Position numbers and translations under genes: made by a program
Assembly (NCBI GenBank): GCA_017517865.1
Contig: JAFWYB010000046.1
Location: 1-64,000 of the forward strand
Direction: 5' to 3'
Source: Clostridia bacterium
GTDB lineage: Bacteria; Bacillota; Clostridia; Oscillospirales; Acutalibacteraceae
DNA length: 64,000 bases
Shown: positions 47,670 through 54,468 of the stretch, in pieces
How the letters are laid out: each line of letters begins with the position of its first letter
How positions within the stretch are numbered: the first letter of the stretch is position 1
Notes under the pieces: generated by a model
The model's database searches: none
Told to the model about the DNA's origin: nothing
What the model saw: the letters and a program-made list of their open reading frames with translations, nothing else

Positions 47670-48167
47670 ATGAAAGAAATAAACATCAAAGAGCTTAAAG
47701 AAAATGCAGTGTCTCTTTTTGACGACAGCTGGGCACTTATTACTGCGGGAAAGGAGAAAAGCTACAACACAATGACAGCCTCCTGGGGCGGTCTTGGTGA
47801 GCTCTGGAATAAGGACGTCTGCTTCATATTTATACGCCCTCAGAGATATACCTATGAATTTATTGAAAAAGAAGAGTTCTTTACTGTCAGCGTGCTGCCT
47901 GAGCAATACAGAAAGGCGCTTGCCTTCTGCGGAAGAAACAGCGGAAGAGATTGCGACAAGGTAAAGGAGACGGGTCTGACTCCTGTTGAGATTGAAAGGG
48001 GTATGGGCTTTGAGGAAAGCAGAATAACTCTTCTTTGCAGAAAGCTTTTTTATCAGGATATTGACCCTGAGGGCTTTATTGATAAGAGCATAGATGCAAC
48101 CTGCTATGAGGCGAAGGATTACCACAGAATGTATGTAGGTGAAATAGTAAAGGTGCTTGTGAAATAA
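47670..48167 (+). CDS. Flavin reductase-like FMN-binding split-barrel protein
   Basis: The 165-residue protein resembles the flavin reductase-like family: ITAGKEKSYNTMTASWGG near the start (FMN-phosphate region), FIFIRPQRYTYEFI and FFTVSVLP. It may bind FMN and carry electrons in the cytoplasm. It is the last gene of the aldolase-epimerase operon, 16 nt after the epimerase stop, with GAGGTGA as ribosome site. A link to sugar acid metabolism is not evident, so it could be a passenger. Confidence 0.8.
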   Translation: MKEINIKELKENAVSLFDDSWALITAGKEKSYNTMTASWGGLGELWNKDVCFIFIRPQRYTYEFIEKEEFFTVSVLPEQYRKALAFCGRNSGRDCDKVKETGLTPVEIERGMGFEESRITLLCRKLFYQDIDPEGFIDKSIDATCYEAKDYHRMYVGEIVKVLVK

Positions 48168-48173
48168 AAAGAT

Positions 48174-48199
48174 AATCGGGAAGCGGATGCTTCCCGATT
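48174..48199. terminator. Bidirectional terminator
   Basis: AATCGGGAAGC/GCTTCCCGATT is an 11-bp stem with a 4-nt loop between convergent genes. The minus-strand transcript ends with ATCTTTTTATTT and the plus-strand one with TTGTTTA. Confidence 0.85.
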
Positions 48200-48202
48200 T
48201 GT

Positions 48203-48700
48203 TTATGATTTGAGAGCTTCAATAATTTTTTCAACACATTCCTCAGCGGTCTTATTTTCACACCTTACAGTTATATCCGCGTATCTTTTGTAAAGGGGCT
48301 CTCTTTCTTCAAATAGCTCTCTCAGAGAGGTACCCTCTTTCATCGCAACTCCTCTTGTGTGAATGTTGAGAAGTCTCTTTTCAAGCTCATCAAGGGGAGT
48401 ATCAAGATAAACTGCAACGCCGTCTGCTTTAAGGTTTGCCATAGCTCTTTCACCGTAAACCGCACTGCCGCCTGTTGCTATTACCGAGTTTTCGACATTT
48501 ATATGAGAAAGAACATTATCTTCAATTTCCAAAAAAGCCTCAGTGCCCTTTTCCCGGAGTATATTCTGTAATGACGTGTTATATTTTTGCTGAATTATCA
48601 GGTCGGTATCTGTAAAGCTCATCAGCAGGCTTTTTGCCAGAAGCACGCCGACAGTGCTTTTTCCCGTTCCGGGCATACCTATAAGAATAATGTTTTTCAT
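48203..48700 (-). CDS. Shikimate kinase-like P-loop kinase
   Basis: This is a 165-residue member of the shikimate kinase fold with Walker A GMPGTGKST (8-16), TDTDLIIQQ and a lid Arg region EREPLYKRYADITV. Two substrate residues differ from true AroK. The Arg of the shikimate-binding FR..E motif is Leu here (AFLEIE), and the GGG loop reads GGS (IATGGSAVYG). The family is clear but the acceptor may not be shikimate. I chose the ATG at 48700 because AGGAGG lies 4 nt upstream. Its start overlaps the rfbB stop (ATGA). No other aromatic pathway gene is nearby. Confidence 0.8.
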   Translation of the reverse strand: MKNIILIGMPGTGKSTVGVLLAKSLLMSFTDTDLIIQQKYNTSLQNILREKGTEAFLEIEDNVLSHINVENSVIATGGSAVYGERAMANLKADGVAVYLDTPLDELEKRLLNIHTRGVAMKEGTSLRELFEEREPLYKRYADITVRCENKTAEECVEKIIEALKS

Positions 48701-49665
48701 ATATCCTCCTTGTTGAAGCGATTGCTGTACCACTGTACGGTAAGAGCGAGTCCATTGCTGAAATCGGTCACCGCAGACCAGCCGAGCTCATTTTTTATCT
48801 TACTGCAATCTACGGCATATCGCAGGTCGTGACCCGGTCGGTCTTTTATAAAGCTGATAAGGCTTTCGTCTCTACCGAGAAGGGAAAGGACGGCTTTTAC
48901 CGTTTCAAGGTTACTCTGCTCCTTTTCGGTTGCTACGTTGTAAATTTCACCTGCACGGCCCTTATGCAGAATAAGGTCAACAGCCTTACAATGATCCCCG
49001 ACGTAAAGCCAGTCGCGAAGGTTTCTGCCATCGCCGTAAACAGGGAGATTTTCACCCTTAAGAGCTTTTTTTATCATCAGCGGAATTAACTTCTCGCTGT
49101 GCTGATAGGGGCCGTAATTGTTGCTTGAGCGGCTCACTGTAACGGGTAGGCCGTAGGTCCGGTGATATGAAAGAGCAAGAAGGTCTGCAGAGGCCTTGCT
49201 TGCCGAATAGGGCGATGAGGGGTTAAGTCTGTCCTTTTCCGTGAAGGCGTATTCGCTTTCAAAGGGCAGGTCACCGAAAACCTCATCGGTGGAAATCTGG
49301 TGAAATCTCACACCGCCGTATCTGAGGCAGGCGTCAAGCAGTATGCCGGTGCCTGTAACGTTTGTGGTTATGAAAATATCAGGGACTTCTATCGAGCGGT
49401 CAACGTGGCTTTCGGCGGCAAAATTTATAACCGCATCAAAGCTCTCTTTCTCAAAAAGAGAATATACCCCTTCACGGTCGCAGATATCCCCTTTGACAAA
49501 GCGCAGATTCGTGTGCCTTTCACAAAGCTCTCTGATTCTCGCGGGGTTTGCCGCGTAGGTAAGCTTGTCGTAGCACAGATAGTTGTAGCCCGGGTGGGCA
49601 CCGAGCATATATTCAATAAAGTTGACTCCTATAAAGCCTGCGCCTCCGCAGATAAGTAGCTTCAT
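48697..49665 (-). CDS. rfbB: dTDP-glucose 4,6-dehydratase
   Basis: RfbB converts dTDP-glucose to dTDP-4-keto-6-deoxyglucose on the way to dTDP-rhamnose. The 322 residues show the NAD loop CGGAGFIGVNFIEYML at the N-terminus, the family motif STDEVFGDL, the catalytic YSASKASAD with Tyr and Lys, and GRNLRDWLYVGDHCKAV. The start at 49665 follows an AAGGGA site; longer starts would run into the upstream gene. The other rhamnose genes (rfbA, rfbC, rfbD) are not in this window. Confidence 0.93.
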   Translation of the reverse strand: MKLLICGGAGFIGVNFIEYMLGAHPGYNYLCYDKLTYAANPARIRELCERHTNLRFVKGDICDREGVYSLFEKESFDAVINFAAESHVDRSIEVPDIFITTNVTGTGILLDACLRYGGVRFHQISTDEVFGDLPFESEYAFTEKDRLNPSSPYSASKASADLLALSYHRTYGLPVTVSRSSNNYGPYQHSEKLIPLMIKKALKGENLPVYGDGRNLRDWLYVGDHCKAVDLILHKGRAGEIYNVATEKEQSNLETVKAVLSLLGRDESLISFIKDRPGHDLRYAVDCSKIKNELGWSAVTDFSNGLALTVQWYSNRFNKEDI

Positions 49666-49679
49666 AAAATCCCTTCTTT

Positions 49680-50123
49680 TCAGGTTCTTTTGAAAAACTG
49701 CCTGCCGCAATGGGGACAGTCTATTTTTATTCTGCCTCGGTTCTTCGGTACTCTCAGAGTACGGTGGCAGGTGGGACAGCTGAAATATCGGTGCTCCTTA
49801 TCCTTATACTGACGGAGCTTTTTTGTAAAGAAGCTTATCCATCTGTCTGCAACCGACATAAAGGCAGTTTCCTCACGGCGGCGCTTTTCAAGGTTACGCG
49901 AAAGAGCTCTGAAAACCGCGATAAGATACGGAATATAGCTGATGTAGGAAAGAAGGGCATAGGCGGTATAGGCACCCTGAGAGGTATAAATAAGCCTGCC
50001 GAAAAAGATTCTGATAACGGAAAAAAGAATACTGATCACAAAGCCGAGAAGAATGAGGAAAAAGTTGAGTCTGTCAAAGCCGTAGCGACCGGCCATAAAC
50101 TCTCTGAGAAAGCGTCTTATCAT
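49680..50123 (-). CDS. Small membrane protein with C-terminal zinc ribbon
   Basis: This 147-residue protein has two hydrophobic segments (about residues 19-38 and 50-75), a basic stretch, then CPTC near residue 117 and CPHC near 139, which should bind zinc. I do not recognise a named family or function. I chose the ATG at 50123, 7 nt after AAGAGGT. It is the first gene of the leftward operon, 14 nt before rfbB. Confidence 0.75.
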   Translation of the reverse strand: MIRRFLREFMAGRYGFDRLNFFLILLGFVISILFSVIRIFFGRLIYTSQGAYTAYALLSYISYIPYLIAVFRALSRNLEKRRREETAFMSVADRWISFFTKKLRQYKDKEHRYFSCPTCHRTLRVPKNRGRIKIDCPHCGRQFFKRT

Positions 50124-50171
50124 AAAAATCACCTCTTATAAATTCACTGATATTTTAGTATGTTACCTTTA

Positions 50172-50199
50172 ATTATAATTTAATTTTAATTTATGTCAA
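50172..50199 (-). promoter_or_regulatory. Promoter of the zinc ribbon-rfbB-kinase operon
   Basis: On the minus strand, a perfect TTGACA and a perfect TATAAT are 16 bp apart. Confidence 0.8.
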
Positions 50200-50204
50200 T
50201 GCTG

Positions 50205-50233
50205 TTGATTTTTTCTTTTCGGTGGGGTATAAT
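50205..50233 (+). promoter_or_regulatory. Promoter of the PTS-like gene operon
   Basis: TTGATT-N17-TATAAT. Its -35 box is only 5 bp from the -35 box of the divergent promoter, so the two may compete or share a regulator. Confidence 0.8.
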
Positions 50234-50346
50234 TTTTCAGAGGCTGAGCACCGTAATGCCGTTGATTTTTGCTTTTTTTGCTTTTTTCGGTATTATCAAC
50301 TGTTTATTGTGACGAAGCCTTAAAACAAAACAAAGGTCTGATAAAA

Positions 50347-51360
50347 ATGAATATAGTAAAAAAGTTGTTCAAAAGATATTTTGTTGATGCTATGAGCTAT
50401 ATGGCTCTCGGCCTTTTTTCTTCGCTTATTGTCGGACTTATTATCAGTCAGCTTGCAAAAATTCCGCATCTTGAAATACTTGCAGAGTTTTCTTCCGTGC
50501 TTTCAGCATCATCACCCGTTGTGGGCGGTGCAATCGGTGCGGCAATTGCATACGGACTGAAAAGTAAGCCCCTTGTTGTTTTTTCATGTATTGCTGTCGG
50601 TGCCTTCGGTTACGACCTTGGCGGCCCGGTAGGTGCATACGTTGCGGCTCTTGTTGCTAATGAGGTTGCCTCGTTGGTTGCGGGCAAAACCAAGATTGAC
50701 ATTATCGTTACACCTATTGTTACGATTATTGCAGGCGGCTTTGTAAGCAGCTTCTGCGGACCTTACCTTTCACAGTTTATGACCGGTCTGGGTGAGGTTA
50801 TAAACAGCGCGACACAGCTTCATCCCTTCCCTATGGGTATTGCTGTTTCAACCCTTGTAGGTCTTGCGCTTACCGCTCCCATATCCTCCGCAGCTATATG
50901 CATTATGCTCGGCCTTGACGGTATTGCGGCAGGTGCGGCGGCGGTAGGCTGTGCGGCACAGATGGTCGGCTTTGCAGTAACCTCCTTCAAGGCAAACGGC
51001 GTCGGCGGTCTTATCTCTCAGGGACTCGGCACGAGTATGCTTCAGTTCGGCAACATTATGAAAAGACCGCAGATTCTTCTTGCGCCTACTCTTGCAGGTG
51101 CGGTTCTGGGGCCCGTTTCAACCTGCCTTCTTAAAATGACAAACATTCCCGCAGGTGCCGGTATGGGTACAAGCGGTCTTGTAGGTCAGTTCGGCGCATA
51201 CACTGCTATGAGCGGTGAACACGGTGCGGTGAAAACAGTAATACTTATTGCGGTTATGCATTTTATTGCTCCCGCAGTGCTCAGCCTTCTTTTCCATATT
51301 TCATTCAAAAAGATGGGTCTTGTAAAGGATGACTATCTGAAGCTTAAAAAACCTGAATAA
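50347..51360 (+). CDS. PTS EIIC-like membrane protein (PfoR-type)
   Basis: This integral membrane protein of 337 residues has about eight to ten hydrophobic segments with Gly/Ala-rich helices (VVGGAIGAAIAYGLK, GGPVGAYVAALVANEVAS, GAGMGTSGLVGQFGAY). It fits the PTS EIIC-2-like family that includes clostridial PfoR. There is no EIIA or EIIB domain and none is encoded nearby, so it may be a transporter or a membrane-bound sensor rather than a classical PTS permease. I chose the ATG at 50347, which opens the conserved part after a weak AAAGG; a TTG at 50269 has no ribosome site. Confidence 0.8.
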   Translation: MNIVKKLFKRYFVDAMSYMALGLFSSLIVGLIISQLAKIPHLEILAEFSSVLSASSPVVGGAIGAAIAYGLKSKPLVVFSCIAVGAFGYDLGGPVGAYVAALVANEVASLVAGKTKIDIIVTPIVTIIAGGFVSSFCGPYLSQFMTGLGEVINSATQLHPFPMGIAVSTLVGLALTAPISSAAICIMLGLDGIAAGAAAVGCAAQMVGFAVTSFKANGVGGLISQGLGTSMLQFGNIMKRPQILLAPTLAGAVLGPVSTCLLKMTNIPAGAGMGTSGLVGQFGAYTAMSGEHGAVKTVILIAVMHFIAPAVLSLLFHISFKKMGLVKDDYLKLKKPE

Positions 51361-51371
51361 AGGAGAAAACG

Positions 51372-51941
51372 ATGAACGCTTACGATTTTGACGATACCAT
51401 ATACAAGGGAGATTCCTCTTTACATTTCTTTGTTTTTTATTTAAGAAGAGAACCGGGACTTGTAAGATATCTACCCACGGTTATAAAGATACTCAGAGAT
51501 TATCACAAGGAAAAAATTCAGTTCGGTGATATTACTGACCGCTTCGGTGACATTTTAGAGGATTATTTTACCACACACAATGTGGATTTCGAACAGGTAG
51601 CCAAGGAATTCTGGGATAAGCATGAAAAGAAAATTAAGTCCTTTTATAAAGAAATACAGAAGGAGGATGACCTTGTTATCACAGCTTCTCCCTCTTTTAT
51701 GGCTGAGGAAATCTGCCGCCGCCTGGGAATAAAGAACTGCCTTTCAACTGAGTTTGATACCAAGACGGGTAAGTTTATCAGAGCCTGCTTCAGAGAAAAG
51801 AAAATCGACTTTTTGCTTGAAGCCTTCCCTGACGGTCAGATAGATGATTTTTATACCGACTCAATGAACGATAAATTCCTTTTCCCCTATGCAAAAAGAG
51901 TGTTTATGGTAAAGGGAAATAAGATTACGAGAATACAGTAA
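51372..51941 (+). CDS. HAD-IB family phosphatase (SerB-like)
   Basis: The 189 residues show DFDDT at positions 5-9 (nucleophile and acid/base Asp), ITASPSF as motif II, a Lys in FREKKIDFLLEAF, and YTDSMNDKFLF as motif IV. The short helical cap fits the HAD-IB group with phosphoserine phosphatase. The substrate is unknown. AAAGGAG precedes the ATG, and the stop overlaps the next start by one base, so it is coupled to the pseudouridine synthase gene. Confidence 0.83.
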   Translation: MNAYDFDDTIYKGDSSLHFFVFYLRREPGLVRYLPTVIKILRDYHKEKIQFGDITDRFGDILEDYFTTHNVDFEQVAKEFWDKHEKKIKSFYKEIQKEDDLVITASPSFMAEEICRRLGIKNCLSTEFDTKTGKFIRACFREKKIDFLLEAFPDGQIDDFYTDSMNDKFLFPYAKRVFMVKGNKITRIQ

Positions 51942-52648
51942 TGGAAAGACTTGATAAAATCATCTCCTCTCAGGGACAGTACTCTCGCAGTGAGGTTAAA
52001 AAGCTTGTAAAAAGCGGCAGAGTGACAGTTGACGGCGAAGCTGCGAAAAGCGCTGATATGAAGCTTGAGGCTTCTGCGGCGATAGCAATAGACGGTAAAG
52101 AGCTTATCTGCAAAAAGCATATTTATATTATGCTCAACAAGCCCAAGGGTGTAATCAGTGCAACTGAGGACAGAACACAGAAAACGGTGCTCGATCTTGT
52201 GCCGCCGGAGCTGAGACGAAGGGGTCTTTTTCCCGCAGGAAGGCTCGACGGTGACACAACGGGATTTGTGCTCATAACCGATGACGGCGATTTTGCTCAC
52301 AAAATACTTTCACCGAAAAATCACATTATGAAAACCTATCACGCCACGCTCAGAGATGAGCTTACCGATGCCGATATAGAGAAATTCAAAGAGGGACTTA
52401 CCTTAGGTGACGGTACCGAATGTATGGAAGCTCACGTAAGAGTGATTGAAAGCGGCGAAAGGAATGTTGCAGAAATAAAAATCTGCGAGGGTAAGTATCA
52501 TCAGGTGAAAAGGATGTTTGCATCAATTGGCAACAAGGTGCTCGAGCTCAGACGCGTTAAAATGGGCGAGCTTGAGCTTGACGAGAGCTTAGCCGAGGGC
52601 GAGAGCAGAGAAATAACAGAGGATGAATTTGAAAGGCTGTTGCGGTAA
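51941..52648 (+). CDS. rsuA: RsuA-family 16S rRNA pseudouridine synthase
   Basis: The 235 residues hold an N-terminal S4 RNA-binding domain (about 1-60: RLDKIISSQGQYSRSEVKK) and a pseudouridine synthase domain with the catalytic Asp in GRLDGDTTGFVLITDDGDF. HIYIMLNKPKGVISA is typical of the RsuA/RluB group. The length suits RsuA, which modifies U516 of 16S rRNA; RluB/RluF-like specificity cannot be excluded. Confidence 0.88.
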   Translation: MERLDKIISSQGQYSRSEVKKLVKSGRVTVDGEAAKSADMKLEASAAIAIDGKELICKKHIYIMLNKPKGVISATEDRTQKTVLDLVPPELRRRGLFPAGRLDGDTTGFVLITDDGDFAHKILSPKNHIMKTYHATLRDELTDADIEKFKEGLTLGDGTECMEAHVRVIESGERNVAEIKICEGKYHQVKRMFASIGNKVLELRRVKMGELELDESLAEGESREITEDEFERLLR

Positions 52649-52675
52649 GCGGCATCTTTTATTTTTTACGTGGGG

Positions 52676-52792
52676 GCGGCGGCTCCCTGATTCCGCGGCC
52701 GCTTTCGCGGGCGCGGAATGCTCGAATGCACTTTTAGTGCATTCGAGCCCTGCGGCGCGCCGAAGGCCGCGCCGCAGGTAGGGAGCCGCCGC
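52676..52792. repeat. Cruciform intergenic element with four nested stems
   Basis: An outer 13-bp stem (52676-52688 with 52780-52792) encloses three hairpins: 52691-52702 with 52707-52718 (11 of 12 bp), 52720-52732 with 52736-52748 (13 bp perfect, 3-nt loop) and 52749-52759 with 52768-52778 (11 bp perfect). It is GC-rich and folds like a cloverleaf in either strand. It may be a MITE- or REP-like mobile element, a bidirectional terminator for rsuA, or a structured RNA. I see no second copy in this window. Confidence 0.85.
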
Positions 52793-52806
52793 TTTCTTCC
52801 ACCCCG

Positions 52807-52835
52807 TTGATTTCTCCCGAAAAATGTGTTAAAAT
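52807..52835 (+). promoter_or_regulatory. Promoter of rarA
   Basis: TTGATT-N17-TAAAAT with TGT before the -10 box, directly after the cruciform element. Confidence 0.7.
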
Positions 52836-52865
52836 ATAGCAAAACAAAAATAATGAGGTGACAAC

Positions 52866-54131
52866 TTGAAAGCACCCTTAGCAGACAGAATAAGACCGCA
52901 GACCCTTGATGAAATAGTAGGACAGACCCATCTTCTGGGTAAAGGCAAGGCGCTGCGTAACGTAATTGAATCGGGCACAATTCCCAATCTTATATTTTAC
53001 GGCCCTTCCGGAGTAGGCAAAACCACTCTTGCAACCATAATTGCAAAAGCTACAAACAGAAAATTTCATAAGCTCAACGGCACGTCAGCATCAACTGCAG
53101 ATATCAGAGCTATTGTTGCCGAGCTTGACACCCTTGCCGCACCCAACGGCATACTGCTTTACCTTGATGAGATTCAGTATTTCAATAAAAAGCAGCAACA
53201 GACGCTTCTTGATTATATTGAAAGGGGCGAGATAACTCTTATTGCCTCAACAACGGAAAACCCCTATTTCTATATTCACGGGGCACTTCTCAGCCGTTCA
53301 ACGGTGTTTGAGTTCAAGAGTGTGACCGCAGACGAAATTGTTCCTGCGGTGGAAAGAGCCTTTGCCTTTCTTTCGGCAGAAAGAGGAATAGAAATAGAGG
53401 TTGACGACGAAACCGTAAGACATATTGCATATTCCTGCGGCGGAGACGTAAGAAAGGCGCTTAACAGCGTTGAATTCTGCGTTCTGAGCCTTGTTCCCGA
53501 CAGTGAGGGTAAAATTACCGTCACAAAGGAAAGAGCCTCAGAGCTCACACAGAAGAGCGCTATGAAATATGACCGTGAGGGCGATGAGCATTACGACATA
53601 CTTTCGGCTTTTCAGAAAAGTATGCGCGGCTCTGACGCCGATGCTGCCCTTCACTATCTTGCAAGACTGCTTGAGGCAGGAGATATGCCCTCGGCAATGA
53701 GAAGACTTATGGTGTGCGCCTGCGAGGACGTGGGCCTTGCTTATCCGATGATAATACCTATCGTCAAGGCGGCCTGTGATGCGGCTCTTATGGTGGGCTT
53801 GCCTGAGGCGAGAATCCCTCTTGCCGATGCGGTTGTGCTTGTGTGCAACAGCCCCAAGTCAAACTCAGCATACCTTGCCTACGATGCGGCGGCAGCCGAT
53901 ATAAGGGCGGGCAAATCGGGTCCTATACCCCGTCAGCTTCAGAATAAGCATTTTGACGGTGAAGACAATAACAACAAGGGTCAGTTTTATAAATATCCCC
54001 ACGATTTTGATAATCATTACGTTAAGCAGCAATACCTGCCCGATGTAATAAAGTCAAGAAAATACTATATTTACGGAGATAACAAAAACGAGCAGGCGGC
54101 AAAGCAGTATTGGGACAAGGTTAAGAAGTAG
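52866..54131 (+). CDS. rarA: Replication-associated recombination protein A
   Basis: RarA (MgsA) is an AAA+ ATPase acting at stalled replication forks. The 421 residues start in the usual way, with PLADRIRP and IVGQTHLLG; Walker A is GPSGVGKTTL (about 41-50), Walker B LYLDEIQYF and the sensor STTENPYF, followed by the clamp-loader-like C-terminal domain with GDMPSAMRRLMVCACEDVG. The start is TTG; it is supported by GAGGTG 5 nt upstream and by the conserved N-terminus. Confidence 0.95.
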   Translation: MKAPLADRIRPQTLDEIVGQTHLLGKGKALRNVIESGTIPNLIFYGPSGVGKTTLATIIAKATNRKFHKLNGTSASTADIRAIVAELDTLAAPNGILLYLDEIQYFNKKQQQTLLDYIERGEITLIASTTENPYFYIHGALLSRSTVFEFKSVTADEIVPAVERAFAFLSAERGIEIEVDDETVRHIAYSCGGDVRKALNSVEFCVLSLVPDSEGKITVTKERASELTQKSAMKYDREGDEHYDILSAFQKSMRGSDADAALHYLARLLEAGDMPSAMRRLMVCACEDVGLAYPMIIPIVKAACDAALMVGLPEARIPLADAVVLVCNSPKSNSAYLAYDAAAADIRAGKSGPIPRQLQNKHFDGEDNNNKGQFYKYPHDFDNHYVKQQYLPDVIKSRKYYIYGDNKNEQAAKQYWDKVKK

Positions 54132-54155
54132 CCAGTAGTCAGTAGCCGGTAGTTA
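54127..54155 (+). repeat. Short tandem AGTAGTC-type repeat
   Basis: AGTAGCCAGTAGTCAGTAGC runs straight on from the rarA stop codon, of the same family as 300-316, 8939-8962 and 59255-59278. Confidence 0.6.
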
Positions 54156-54211
54156 CACGCTGACAGGATAGCAAGTATGAAGATACTACCCGTGTAAATA
54201 TATATCTGTAG

Positions 54212-54240
54212 GGGAGGGCCCATGTGCCCTCCCGTTTTTT
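54212..54240 (+). terminator. Terminator of rarA
   Basis: GGGAGGGC/GCCCTCCC with a 6-nt loop is followed by GTTTTTT. Confidence 0.8.
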
Positions 54241-54243
54241 ATC

Positions 54244-54416
54244 GTTAAATACATCTTACGGTAAAATCGTAGGGGTGGCCCTCGGCCGTCCTAACTCACA
54301 CGACGGCTCTGCCGCCACCCTCTCTGAGAGAGGGCAGAACCTCTCCGACACTTCGTGCCACCTCTCACTTTCAGGAGAGGCAACTCTTGCCGTTAAATAT
54401 ATCTCACGGTAAAATC
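54244..54416. repeat. Intergenic element bounded by 25-nt direct repeats
   Basis: Two direct repeats of 25 nt with two mismatches (54244-54268 and 54392-54416, both ending ACGGTAAAATC) flank a segment with GTAGGGGTGGCC and a CTCTCC/GAGAGG element (54323-54382). The layout suggests an inserted small repeat, or two nested ones. Confidence 0.65.
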
Positions 54417-54434
54417 CGAAATCCCTGACTGCTG

Positions 54435-54467
54435 AAAAAGGAGACTGTTTTGAACAGTCTCCTTTTT
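54435..54467. terminator. Terminator of the GH31 operon (probably bidirectional)
   Basis: A perfect 15-bp stem AAAAAGGAGACTGTT/AACAGTCTCCTTTTT with a 3-nt loop ends 1 nt before the GH31 stop codon. U-tracts form on both strands. Confidence 0.9.
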
Positions 54468-54468
54468 A

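Noticed and set aside
50269..50346. A longer PTS-like protein starting at the TTG at 50269
   Set aside because: There is no ribosome site, and the extra residues are not typical of the family N-terminus.
52666..52980. A 104-codon minus-strand frame across the cruciform element
   Set aside because: It covers the palindrome and the antisense start of rarA and has no ribosome site.
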